Shown: positions 1 to 12,800 of the stretch, in pieces | How the letters are laid out: every line of letters begins with the position of its first letter | How positions within the stretch are numbered: the first letter of the stretch is position 1 | NCBI GenBank assembly: GCA_000444245.1 | Contig: ATSW01006153.1 | Location: 1-23,747 of the forward strand | Source: Botryllus schlosseri | Taxonomy: Eukaryota; Chordata; Ascidiacea; Stolidobranchia; Styelidae | Direction of reading: 5' to 3' | Length of the DNA: 23,747 nt | The notes under the pieces: model-generated | What the model was told of the DNA's origin: nothing | What the model saw: the letters and a program-made list of their open reading frames with translations, nothing else | Database searches by the model: none | Program-made: the position numbers and the translations under genes

Positions 1-284
1 CCCCCCCCCCCCCCTTATCCTCATATCACAAAACGCAACCAGGATGCAAGCAAACTTAACGGATAGTTTGATAGCATGGAGGTTACGACTGTGGATGATA
101 GATTTTTAAATATGAAATTCAGACTAGATGCAGAGCAATAATTACGAAGTGAATGACAACGGGATGTGGGAAGTGGGATGCAAATGCCGCGAAGAGCGAA
201 AAAAATTTCGGTTGAGCTCAGCTTTGCGCCCCCCTCAGATGCTTTCACGCAAGAGGGGCGCGCTCCCCAGTTTGAGAACCACTG
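1..284 (-). mobile_element. hAT-type element, one end (continues left of window)
   Basis: Read on the minus strand it begins CAGTGGTTCTCAAACTGGGG at 284, followed by a GC-rich GCGCGCCCCTC tract, typical of a very common hAT terminal repeat. The 14-C run at 1-14 is part of, or abuts, this element. The other end and one target duplication would be outside; the eight bases after the end are tctttaaa. No coding capacity is visible. Confidence 0.6.
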
Positions 285-292
285 TCTTTAAA

Positions 293-463
293 TTATCACG
301 GTGAAATATACTAAGAAAAAGTTTAATCAGGTCCCTGCATTAATTCGATTTTTGGTAAGTATTTTAACAATATTTTTAAAAAGTTTCTATGGATACTCGC
401 GAGCCCCACAGAATGATGTTGCGGGCCGCATGCGGCCCGTGGGCCGTAGTTTGACCAACCCTG
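293..463 (-). mobile_element. hAT-type element end (CAGGGTTGGTCAAACTACGG)
   Basis: On the minus strand the sequence at 463 begins CAGGGTTGGTCAAACTACGG, then GGCC-rich repeats (gcgggccgcatgcggcccg). This is the style of the widespread CAGGGGTxGGCAAACTACGGCC hAT termini. The partner end was not found; it may lie left of the window or have been cut off by the 1-284 element. The left limit given is arbitrary. Confidence 0.5.
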
Positions 464-641
464 AGCTAGAGTGACGCATGCTCCAATATCCATTGTCCCG
501 TTGTCCACACACGAAATATGCAGTCAGATAAATATATAACTAGAATTATTTAACAACCGGTGTGTAAATTATGTAATCGATGTGAAATATACATCTAACA
601 TTAACAACACACATCAGCACAAATTAATCTGCAACACATAC

Positions 642-800
642 CTTGATAACCGTGACCATGTAATCCGATTTCGAATGCTCAGGGATGTCTACTTCGACAT
701 TAGTTGTGATGAAATTTGGAGAATTGTCATTTTCATCCGTTAAAGTAATAAGCATTTGTATCGTACTCATAATAAGATTGTCGACATCTTTCGCTGATAT
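642..800 (-). CDS. Cadherin gene exon 12: end of EC4, DENDN linker, start of EC5
   Basis: Residues 456-508. Acceptor AACCATTCAG|ATA, donor AAG|GTATGT, phase 0. Reads ISAKDVDN, then ITLTDENDNSPNF and the EC5 opening VEVDIPEHSKSDYMVTVIK. The following exon is not in the window; intron 12 fills the left end. Confidence 0.92.
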
Positions 801-3800
801 CTGAATGGTTATATTCAACAATTATAGCAATCATGACACCTGGTTTTCCTTGATTTACAACGAGTCGTGATTGGCACAGAAAATCAACTGCAATTCCTTC
901 AAGATTAAGTTTACATAAGGAATGAAAAACAAAAATATCTATGTATTATGTAAGCACTCATATCTCAAAGCTATAATAAGCATATATCAAGTTAGGATTG
1001 AAATGATAATGATCTACTGACTTCAAAATTGAGATTTCTTTTTGTTTCATAATCCAATTCTTCATCACTTTTGACTTTCAACGAAAGACTGGCTTCGGAT
1101 ATAACCTTTTCGGATGATAATTCAAAATACCGCCCATCGTCACCGATGATTACCAGATCAAATGCAGCATTGTCTCGCTGAAGAAGCAAATGGTTCAAGG
1201 TAAAAAGAGTTCCAGTTATCATTTAATATCATTCCGAAATTTGACTTTCTCACTTGGTCGTTATCTTTCACATAAATCAATAAATCAGGGATTGTGCCTC
1301 TGGTGCTTTCACTGATGGTAATATTGTATCTGGCTGTCGGGCTTTGAAAAGTAGGGTCACTGAAATTCAAGCAATATAAGTAGGATTTTCAGATAGATCA
1401 GTTCATTATTGTGCATTTGGAAAATAGTTCTGTACATTCTGGATGAGTAATGGTAGGTTAATGTAAGATCCAATCTTTGTTGCTGACATTACCGAAAATC
1501 CAGACTCACGTAAGTAGGATGACACAAATAACTCTTATGAGAAGGATAGAGCCTTTCGGCAATAGCTTCATCCAAAACATTGGCCGAGTCGTCGTATTAA
1601 AAGTAACTTTCAGGCTAACAGGGTTCAAAAAGAGTATTAGATCCTGGAGTGTTTGGACACACCCCCTGCATATGCCAATGCCAGTAACACACATTCATCG
1701 ATTAAAGAGATTGACATGAATATAGTGGTCTGATCTTGACCACTACAATTCTGAACTCCTCGCGGACCGGCTCCAGTGCACAGACCAGAGGTTGCCGGCC
1801 ACTGTAATAACCGACTGCAAATACGATCACATCCCCAAAATGCAACTTAATCAAAGACTATTGGATTGGAGATTATACTATATTCGGCATAACGTACCTG
1901 TAAAATACCGGTCCGTTGTCATTGATATCTTCCACAAAAATTGTCACGATGACACTACTAGATTGCGGGCCAGGAAAGTCATCGAACGCCGGTTCTGAGA
2001 AGTCCCCTGGTTTTATTTCAGTAGCCTGGAACACATCGAGAGGGCTTCAGAAATAAATTCAGGCAGTATCAAAACCGCCAAGTGTAATTTGCAACTGTGG
2101 AATTGATCGTAAAATGGGAACCAATAATTGTATTGCATGCCACAAAATTACGTAGCACATCCCTGCAACTCATGTATTGGGTTGTAATACTTCAATAAAC
2201 GACGTCTCACGACTCTTCCTTCTGGTTGTGATGACAATTTTACTTGTAATCATAGAAACTTTTCACTTCAAAAAGTTGGATTTGGTAATCATTAAGCTGT
2301 TGACCATATGTACTGCTGAAGTAGTCGTGATATGAAAACACCACAGCGAACATTTGTGTCGTAGAGGTTTTAGTCACTGAAACATATGAATGGCCGATAT
2401 CCGACTAATGCTCATGAACAATTTGAGACGCATTGAAGATGGAAAAAAATTGAATTCGTATGCGACGATCAACACATTTTGCACATAAAGTGATTTTTTA
2501 TCAAACATACAATAACTCATTATTCGAATTGGGTATCGTGTGGCACGTGATTGAGGATTTATTATAGAGGAAATCCAAGCTCTGCATGTGTGTGGATTAG
2601 TGAAATGAGCAAAAACCAGTGACACAGACTTGTAGACAAATATTTTTAAGCAGATCCGAGTTCTAATATTTCCATTGACTTGGCTTAAACATAGCAAATA
2701 TACAAAGAATTAGAGGCAGGCTGGAACAAGCACACAATACCAACTCGTTGAACCTATTCTATAAATTACATACTTAGATATTCACATTGAACCAAACTAA
2801 GATTTCATTACTTTATAGTTTACACAACAATTATTATCTCATTCCATCTCAGGTGTATCAGCTGTGTCAGGGTGTCTGTGATGTATTTGCAGTTGTCATA
2901 AACGCTACATAAAAATTTAACTTTTGATTGCATTGTACAATGTACCTAATTCTAGAGAAATCAAGGCTTTGTATTGTTAATACGATGTTATAGGATTATT
3001 TACTATGACTCTATGAGACGTCACTATAGCATAAATACCAATAAATGAAGTAAATCAATGTTGACAATATCTTACTGTTACATTCAGGGTATAAAACCCA
3101 TCGGACACTCCATCGGATTCCCTATCAATTTTGCTGCCATCTCTCACAGCTAGTATCCCGGATTCATTGCCGATCGAAAAGATGTCATCATAATTGGACA
3201 GTGTATACTTGATAGCCCATCGCAGTCCATAATCTCCGTCATTAGCCTCGACGGTCAACAGTTCGGTTGACTGAACATGCAAGATATGAAATTTAGGTTT
3301 CAATGTCAATATCAGTACAGTCTAACTGGGATCTCATTTTATCTGCAATCATGATATCTGAAATGACTGTGCTAAACATATGAGAGCATACTAAAGAGGT
3401 CTTTTCACTTTCTTCAGTAACGTGGACTAACGGTTCTCGACCACTTTCTGATCATAAACCACCTGACACTGTTCATCTGCTCCTGCATATCAACAAGTCA
3501 CAGACAGACTTGATTCAAAACGAATTGAAATGAAACGACTTTACAAACATCACATTCACATTCAAACATTCCTTATTTTTTTGCATCGCAGTCAACTCAT
3601 AGTTTGGAGTTGGAGGATTATACACCAGCCTCCTTACAGCCTAAACCTCAACAAAACACTACCTCAGTTACTTTTAAACCTCTTCACACCAAGCTCACCA
3701 AGCGGACTTCTGGCACACCTAATGCAAGGTTCTTAGCTTACATGTATCTGCTATTACAACCTGGAAATCTAGTTGGTTTCAAAATCAACCCAGTGAGCAG

Positions 3801-6800
3801 ATTTAACCGAACTTACAAACTTACTTAGCAATAGCAATAAGGATGTCACAAATGTCACAAAATGGTAGCCTGCACATATGAATGCTGTTCAGAGAATCAA
3901 TACACCTGGTAGGAAGAAAAGTGGCTGCATGTCTATCTTACCCTAATTATTATTTCTTAAAATTCTTGACGTGACACAGTAGAAAGTTCCCACATAAGTC
4001 CGGCGGTACACATACCACCGGTTGGCAACCCCAATAGATTAATTCAAAACATCCTTTCTGTTAAACGCTAAAAAATTACATCACCTATTGTAATAAAATT
4101 GTCAAGTGGAACCTGCGTCACTAACAGGGCGCATCTACTTGGAGCAAAGAAATACATACAAGCAGAAGAGCAAACATCTTACATCGTCGGCATTTTCTTC
4201 TACAGATCCGGAATATTGACGTGAAGTGAATTCGGGTGGGGTATCAGGACCGTCATACACATTGAGATAGACAGCTGTTTCGGCTGATAGACTTTTAAGG
4301 TCCCCACATTCAACAGATACATCTCCCCTATCCTATATTAAAAAAATAATTATTCACATGCGGTTTTCAAGAAACACGAGCAATTGTCAAACTGTAGATT
4401 ACTAACTTACAGATAGATGCGCAATTCAGTCATCACTCATCATGCTTGAATCCCAAGGGAGGTCCACTGCTGAGCCAGCTAATAGCAGTATACTTGGTAG
4501 TCCTGTAGCTGGGGACCTGAGCGCTCAAATTTAATTATACTGGTCTTGATCGAACGCCAGTGTTGCACTGACTCCGAAAATACAAATTAAGATATGGTCA
4601 GGGTAATGGAACCACCCCGAAATAGCTGTCAAAGTCTGAAAATCATCATTGCTCCGAACAATCGATCGACATAATTGATCATTATTATGGTCATTGTGTT
4701 GTGACGCTTCGGTTGTTAGGAACAAACAGCTTTGATGTCTATTGCCCCGACCAGATTTTAATCTGTATTTTCGGAATCAGTACAACACTGCATTTCGATT
4801 AATACCAGTTTTATAAAATTTGAGCGTTCGGGTTGCCAGCTATAGGACTACCAATTATGTTGCTTTTAGCTGGCTCAGCAGTAGACCTCTCTTGGTATTC
4901 AAGCGTGACGACTGAATTGCGTATCCATCCGTAAATTAGCAATCTATAGCAGTGGTTTTCAACTGCCGGTCTGTGGTAAGTTTTCTGCTGGACCACCAGA
5001 TATATTCGATTTCTATATTTAAATTAAAAAATGCAGGTAGTTCGGCGCTTTTCCATTAATTAGAGAAATAAAACATCAAATTTTAAATTTATTCACAAGG
5101 GTGGGACGTATTTTGTATGGCGTCTCAACAGAGAGTTCATGGTCTACTTAGGGTGCGCGTCACAATGGTTTAAGTGTTAAAAAAAACTGTTTAAAAGTAG
5201 CCTACTAATCATTTCAGACAAGTCATATGGGAAGGCTACTGAGACTTTTAAACTGATTTCGTTAAATTCCGACAGTCCAATTAAGCGAGGGCAGTATAAT
5301 AGAGGCTATAGCAAATATCCAAGTCTCATTTCCTTTAAAAGACACCGAACAATTACTATCATTAGGCCTACTTTGCGAGCTTCGACTTGCAGAAATATCA
5401 ATAGAACCACGTATAAATATCTACCATCAAAAAAGCATCAACTAAGTTGCATGCGTTTGTCTTCATTAAATTTAGGGTGAATTTCGGTTTTTGAAGGTTC
5501 ACCAGTCCACAACATTTGTTTTGGAGTTTTACCGGTCCGCATGGTCAAAAAGGTTGAGAAACCCCGATCTATAGCCAAACTAAACTTGCGAATCAACCAA
5601 CGGTCGATGAGAAACTTTGTTTCAGAGATCAGTAAAAAAACGGCTTCATCATTGGTTTATTAGCAATTTTTATCAATTCAATACAACACAAAATGCGACA
5701 CAATGAAAAGATAGGAAGGTGTCGAAGCGACTTGAAGTAGTCTATGGAATCAGACACCCACCAGCCAGTGCGAAATAAAATGACTAAGATTCTGTTATAT
5801 TAATATCACCATATTTAATGCATACCAATAAGACATCTTACCTTGGCAGTAAGGACGCCAATATAAATCGGACTTTTTTCATAATCTAATGTTTCGGTAA
5901 TGACCACATTTGTCGGTACAGCAGTGTTTGAAGTAAGTTCGAGAACACCCCTGTCTTCCTGAAATATTTTTAAAATATTCATCACTTACAGTTTCACCTC
6001 ACAATTATTTGGAGTCACCATAACATTGACAAGGTCATCCAACGGATTTACATTACTCACCGAATGTTGATTACCAAACATGCAATTCGCTTCAGAAGTG
6101 GGCAATTACGGGTATATATGATTCTACATTCTGAATTCTGCAAATGCATTTGGAATTTTTCGATATAACGCAAGACTCACTTGTAGGAACATGTCAACAT
6201 TGCTCGCAAATTGCTGGTCGGCATCTGTGGCGTCCACTTGCCCAGCTACAGTGCCAGCTTCTGAACCCTGAGATTAATTCAGCAATGCTTGTTACTGGTT
6301 AATAGATATTTTACTATAGGCCTACAGGATAGAACAGTAAAACAGATATTAAAGTATCACGATTGATTTGTACATAAATGAGCAAGTTATATATTTGTCT
6401 GGTTATGTGCAGGCTACTTTATCAGATTTTAATGATGCTAAATTCATTGCTTCATGACTGGGACGGGGGTAATCGAATCTTAGCAGATTACAATCAGACT
6501 TGAATATCCACACAAAGATCGAATCACTCTTTTTTAATATTCACTCCAAATAATGAAGCGAAAATACCGGTACTGGGTCTACTTCAAAATTCGGGTGTCT
6601 GATTAATGAATACGGTCATGATTCGAATAGTAGTTCTTAAAAAATTATTCGAATCGGTTTGAAATAGCTGATGCGAATTGCCTATTCCACTCTATAACTC
6701 AGCGAACATCCCAATAATGACTACCGGTAAATATTTTGTGTATCAGTATTTATGAATATTCATATGTGAGCATCATTTTCTGTGTGAATTTTTAATTTTC

Positions 6801-9800
6801 ATTCAGTTTACTGCGATTCAAATATTTATATGTATTTTATTATTGAACTTAATATTAGATCATTATAAGTTTCTTCTAGCGAACTGCAATCTACTAATCT
6901 AACGGCATGTACAAAGATCCATGCAAATGATACAGAATTCATCTGATTAAGACATAAATGAGACAAAGTGCAATACTTCATGGAGATAAAATATGTATGG
7001 TAAGCCTTGAAAAATTGGCTCATTGTCGTTTTCGTCTTGCAGGTTCACATTGATTGTTCTTTGAATCTGTTGAAAGCAAAAAAATCAGACTCATGATACA
7101 TTCTAATAATACTAGCTGTGACTTTATTGATAATATCCTCCACAGCAGGGATGGGAAAACGTTTTAGCCATATGTCGCATTGAGAATCTAAATTTGTCAG
7201 GCTGATATGACGTTTAATCAGTGCGGAGCAGTTCCTTCAAGTGCTGATGTGAAGATTTCAGCTTGGAAATCTCAGCGGCATTTTCTTGGCTAAACTGCAG
7301 TTATTGTTAAGCCTTTGCAATACAAATGGAAGAGCCATATTCACCATTGCACTCATTATTTCTGGCGAAGCGTTTCTGAACTCGATTCAAGAGTTCAATT
7401 GCAAATTTCTAACCCTGTAGTGCCACCTTTGCCTAAATTTTCCAAGTCTTGAGTATACCATAAAGAAAGAAACAACACGTAAACAACACGCATATTGTTA
7501 ATACCCGATAAAATGCATCGATTTTTCGAGGTAAACCTCTAGCAGAATGGCGAAACGCATGTGCATGCGTGCAATCATTAAAGAGCTGCATGTGGCTCGT
7601 GAAATATTTTTCACAAAATTAAAAATAATATTCCATGTTGTTGCTTGCGGCCGTAATTTTCCACCCTTCCCTGCATAGTAGGCTTGTGACCTTTACGGTA
7701 TACATATACCATAATTGATTACCAAGTAATCTCGATTCTAATCAAATACCATCGTCAAACAAATACAGCCACATGCAAAAATAGCTCTAGAATGTGGAGT
7801 AGCTATTTCGACTTATAAATCATAATTTCAAACATTACCACGGTAAAATGTGCATAAATCATGAAGCTAGGGATTGCAGCGAAGATACTCCTTTGCTAGG
7901 ATCGGGAGCAAAAATTTGTAATTTACAATTTCAGATGAAAATACATCAGCCCAAGCTTTGTCAAAAAAAGGAGTTCGTGTACCATCTTAAAATAGTACAT
8001 TGACTGCTCTCTTATTTGAGATCTCATTTCATGCTGGTGACGTCGTATTTCGAGATACGGTTGTTGATATACAATGTTCTTTCCAATTCTCTACTAGTTG
8101 CTGACGATTACCCCTGACGAGTGGCAGCCGAAAATATTCGGGTTCATTTCAATATGAGTATACTATTCAATTGTATATTGAAGTTCTGTACCTCCAAGAA
8201 GCTCTTTCAATTTCAGATTTACGCACCTTGTCATTCACATTGTCAGCATCAGCAGCAACTTCGGTTACCTCATAGGAAGCGACAGTCTGTAAATAGAACA
8301 GGTATCGCAAAACATGTTTGAAGTCACATTTGACTGTTGAAATACATTTCTATTCCAATTTAGACAAGATTTGACACAATCCATATAAACAATTCTCACA
8401 GCAGTCGATGGACTCCTTCGGCACAAGAACAAGTTTCACATATCCATGAAAACCAGATGAAAAACTCGGGGCCGAGGCCAATTCTTCTACTCAGTAACGA
8501 TTCTCTACTCAGCAACGATTTCGATACTTGACTCGCGTCAAAAAGTATACTCGCACTCAAATGCGTCCGAATCGGCACTCAAATCTAAGTCAGCGCAGCA
8601 CCAGACTTAAGTGTCAATTTTCAAGGTCGAGCAGCCTACTGCAGGCAACACCCGCCAAATACAGGAGTACCGGTACTGTCGTATATGGGTAAAACGCTAT
8701 TTCGTGATGTGAGGAGTGAGGTTCTGCTGAGCGAATGAAATCAGTGGCGCTTGGACGGATGTTGTGTTCATAATTGTATTTGTAATTATCTTGTGTACCC
8801 TTTCGACTTCTTGTAGTACGGCATATCTCGGTATACCGGAATGGTAACTTCTGCAGTCTTAATGCGCTAGCATCAAGTTCTGTCAAGTGAAGGAGTGAGA
8901 TCGCACTTGGGTGGATTTTGTTCAATATAATTTTATTATACAAATTTCATGTCAACTGCGTTTTGAAATTTATAGACACAGAAATGACGACATAGGATAT
9001 TGCGATCGTCGAGCAAAACCGACAAGTTTTGTGCTGCTGCTAGCACTCGAGTTTAACGCTACTGGTACTTTACGCATGCTCTTCCCACAATTAAATAGAT
9101 CAGCTGAACAGACATCTTGAACAGACCCCCATGATTAACCTCAGCTGATAGAGTTCCTGGTAATATCAGTGTGGGATGGAGTGACAAACCTTCAAGCCAA
9201 TCTAGACGATAGCAGCAATAAGCTACTGGAAACAAGAAATACTGAATATTTAAGGGGGAAAATGTCGGGTGGGTCTGGGTATTTCGGAAGTTGAATGGTA
9301 CAGGGGCAAAGCAAATGGTTCAAAAGAGGAGCTTCAATTGGAAAGAAATCCAGGAAATATGTTAATTTTTCAATTTGTTTTCACGATATTGATTCATTCT
9401 TTTGTTCTTTCAGGCCTACACTTACGTGTTCGCCTGCTGTGAAACTTCTGTGGGGCATAGGAAGTTCTTGGTACCTTCAAAGATTACTAATATTTCTATT
9501 GGGCAATCTACAAATGGTCTGGATGAGGTAAAGCAGTGAGAGCGACGTCTACGTAGGTTTTGGGACGAAATAGCAAGAAAACCGTCTCGTTGTCATGACA
9601 AAATCGTCAATGCGTGACTAGTTCAAGGCCAAAAAAATCTGGCAACGCAATTTTGGAAAATGACAGCGTGAAATCGATACTTAACTAAGCAGAGAGAATT
9701 GGCGCGCACTTAACGTTGAGTATCGATCGATACTTAGTTGAGTGGAGTTACGCATTTGAGTAGTACTTAGTTGAGGAAAAGAATTGGGCTCCACCCTCAG

Positions 9801-12800
9801 ACTTGGAACATGCTAGGGATCAACTAACCCCCCCTAATCATAGAGTTACGTTTTCCTATCCCATATATCACTTTTCAGATTGTGTGGCGATGAACATTAC
9901 TCTACCGGCTTAAATGGTAAAGCCATGGAACATTATATTTAGATTGCCCTAATATTACCAAAATTGTATTTGAAGCGCATAATTTTCTCTACTTGATCAT
10001 TGCGACATGAAGAAAATCCTCAATGAAGACTAAAGGTAGTTGGTCAGACCTTAAATTAGCAATTTAAATCACCATAGAATGATGCAAATACTGTATAGTT
10101 TCCTCCGATACCAGAGCATTATTTGTTGTATAATCTACAATAGTGTTTGACTATGTATAGATTACTAACTTATGGATAGATGCGCAACTCGAGTCATCGC
10201 ACTTGGAAGCCAAGAGGTTTACTGCTGAGCAATGGTAAGAGCAGTATAATTGGTAGTCTTGAAGCTGGCAACTCGAGCGCTCAAATTGAATAAAGTTGAT
10301 ATCATTGGAAAGCTACTGTCGCGATAATTCCGAAAATATAGTATAAATCGGGTCCAGGGAATTGAACCAGCTCGAAATAACCTTCTAAATTTGAAAATCG
10401 GCATTGTTCTGAACAATTGCACCGACGCAGTACAATGAGCATAACAATGACCTTCATGTCTCTACCATTTTTACGAACAATGCCGATTTCCAGATTTTGA
10501 GGGCTATTTCAGGGTGGTTTCATTGCCCTGATCAGATTTTAATGTACATTTTAGTGATCAGCGCGACAGTAGCTTTCGACTGATATCAACTTTATTCAAT
10601 TTGAGCGCTCGGGTCGCCAGCTATAGAACTACAAATTATGCTGCTTTTACATTGCTTAGCAGTAAACCTCATTCGGGATCCAAGCGGGACTCACGTGCTG
10701 TGCACCTATCCCTATCCGTATATCAGTTATCTATAGTTTGACACGCTTAATTTAAAAAATCTGCCTATTGAAGACTAAAAAACAATCCATTTTTCTCTCT
10801 CAGGCTTTCAGAGCTCCGAAACTTTCATCAACTTGTAATGGAAGGAAATGGTCCGAATTCATTCGAGAGTATAATATTAATCAAGTATCCAGCACACACT
10901 ACGCTCAAATACATATAGACATGGGGTTCCCACCCTGTGGGCACATTACAGTGATAGTACAGCAAATTTTCATATCATTGCTGTTGTATTTTCCATCAAC
11001 ATATCATTTTCAATGTCGCTTTTCAACAACGCTCGTTCTGAAGACTAAGCAGAGTAGTGTCATGGACATTTAATATGACATGTAGCTGACTCTTCCGATC
11101 ACTAAACCAGCAATTAAGACATTGACAGAGCAAAAACAAGCTCAACCGTAACATTAAATGGATATGTGATAAATAATTTATGTAGCCTACTACTGGTATC
11201 ACGTTCATTGTGCATTCTATTTACATCTACCGGTTAAGGTATAAACCAGTTTCTAAATAAAATAATTATTTTCATTTTTTTCCGTAGGTTGAAAAAACAG
11301 AGGGACGACTGATTATTGAACTTTTTCAAAAGGGGCCACAGTATACAAAAGGTTGGGAACCCTCGATCTAGTTCTAGACAATAGAATATTTTATGAACCT
11401 ATTAGAATAGTACTAGCTAGACACTAGACAGATATTCATACGCAATAGCTTTTCTATTACAACCTTGATATAAGAATACTCTGGATAGTTGTCAATGACA
11501 TCAATCAGCATTCAAGGAAGTTTTCACAGTCAAAGCTCCAACAGGAAAACATGCAAGTTAGAGACAACGACTGCTGCCGAGTCGGGAGTCGCAGTTACAG
11601 TCTTATCAAATTTCCTCAAGATCAGGGGTCACAAACTCAAAATTTGCCAATTTCCGAAAAGGGGCAATTTTCCAACTTGGTAGGAGCCGACAGCCATAAA
11701 AACCAAGCTATATCGACCAGCAAAAGTTCTATGATACTCCTGCGTTACGCGATACACAGTTTCTATAACCTAATTTCGTCCAGAATGTGTTCTGGTAGGC
11801 TACATGCGAGTTGGTGACCCCTGTTCTAGATGGACCTGGAGTAGGAGTCACAGAAATTTTGTAACACCAGAGTCAGAATGTTAAAATGCTCCAACTGCTT
11901 TAAAATCGAGCCGTATGTTCTCAAATGCTACTAAAAATTGCCATTGCATTTCCAGAAGTTATCAAGGTACACATAGGTAGAGTGGATTTACAGGAATGTT
12001 GTACTCCAAATTTGGTGAAGAAAATAGTACAAAACGGCGTTTTTAAAGTTTCCTGAGTCGGAGTTGGAGTTGGTGGGCTATATTGAAAATGTCTGAAGTC
12101 GGAGATGGAGTGGGTAGTAAAGTGAACCAACTTCACAGCCCTGCAGAAAACAAACAAATCTCAGATACCTCGCGGTTAAGATCTTCTTTTGCACAAACAC
12201 GACCAGTACTTGCGCCATTATCCGGACACATTTCAAAGTTCACAGAATCCACATTAGAGATTGAATATACAATGGTTGGGCCAGTGGCACTCATCACGTA
12301 AGCCTCTTCACCAGCCTTCACATTTTCACACACTGTTCTGATATTGATGTTTTCAGACCAATCTGAACATAAATGAGGATCTTTCAGGGTTTTCAACATT
12401 ATGAGAAAAGACGCACTATATCAATAATATTTTACGATATATGGGTAAAATAGTAATCTCGAAAACAGCAATAGTCACAATAACGAGGTACCGTATTCAA
12501 AATAGCGAGTTATTCAAACTAACGAATCAGAATTCGACTTGGATCGGGTTACAGGTACGGTTAGCTTCTGTTAGGGTTCGGGGCGAGGTCAATTTAAATG
12601 GATTATAGTTGGGGTGAAGGTTAGCTTTTTTACGATCAAGGTTTGGGTTACCTTGAATATTTTGAATGACCCGACATAACAGGGGTTCACAAAGTGAAAG
12701 AAAAGCGACTCAATGCTTAACTAATTCTAGCCTCGGAAAGGTGAAAAGGAAATTTGGGAACCACTGAGCTGTAACGCTACTCTGTTTTCAGTGTTTTGCC

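Noticed and set aside
1158-1370. Apparent frameshift between the two overlapping cadherin frames at 1158-1370 and 992-1222
   Set aside because: It is a 76-bp intron with normal GTGAGA donor and TTCAG acceptor; the flanking exons are both in phase 0 there.
1477-1719. Overlapping 60-80 codon open frames on both strands in cadherin intron 9
   Set aside because: No domain. Exon 9 and exon 10 join in matching phase 2 with a sensible EC3-EC4 border, leaving no gap to fill.
2374-2697. 107-codon minus-strand open frame in cadherin intron 8
   Set aside because: No cadherin motif, and exon 8 joins exon 9 directly in phase 0. The composition looks like translated AT-rich noncoding DNA.
6455-6700. Miniature inverted-repeat element in cadherin intron 4
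   Set aside because: The mirrored ends match poorly and no target duplication is visible.
12540-12660. Interstitial telomere repeat (ggttagg-like)
   Set aside because: The TTAGGG-type units are scattered and imperfect, with no run of tandem hexamers.
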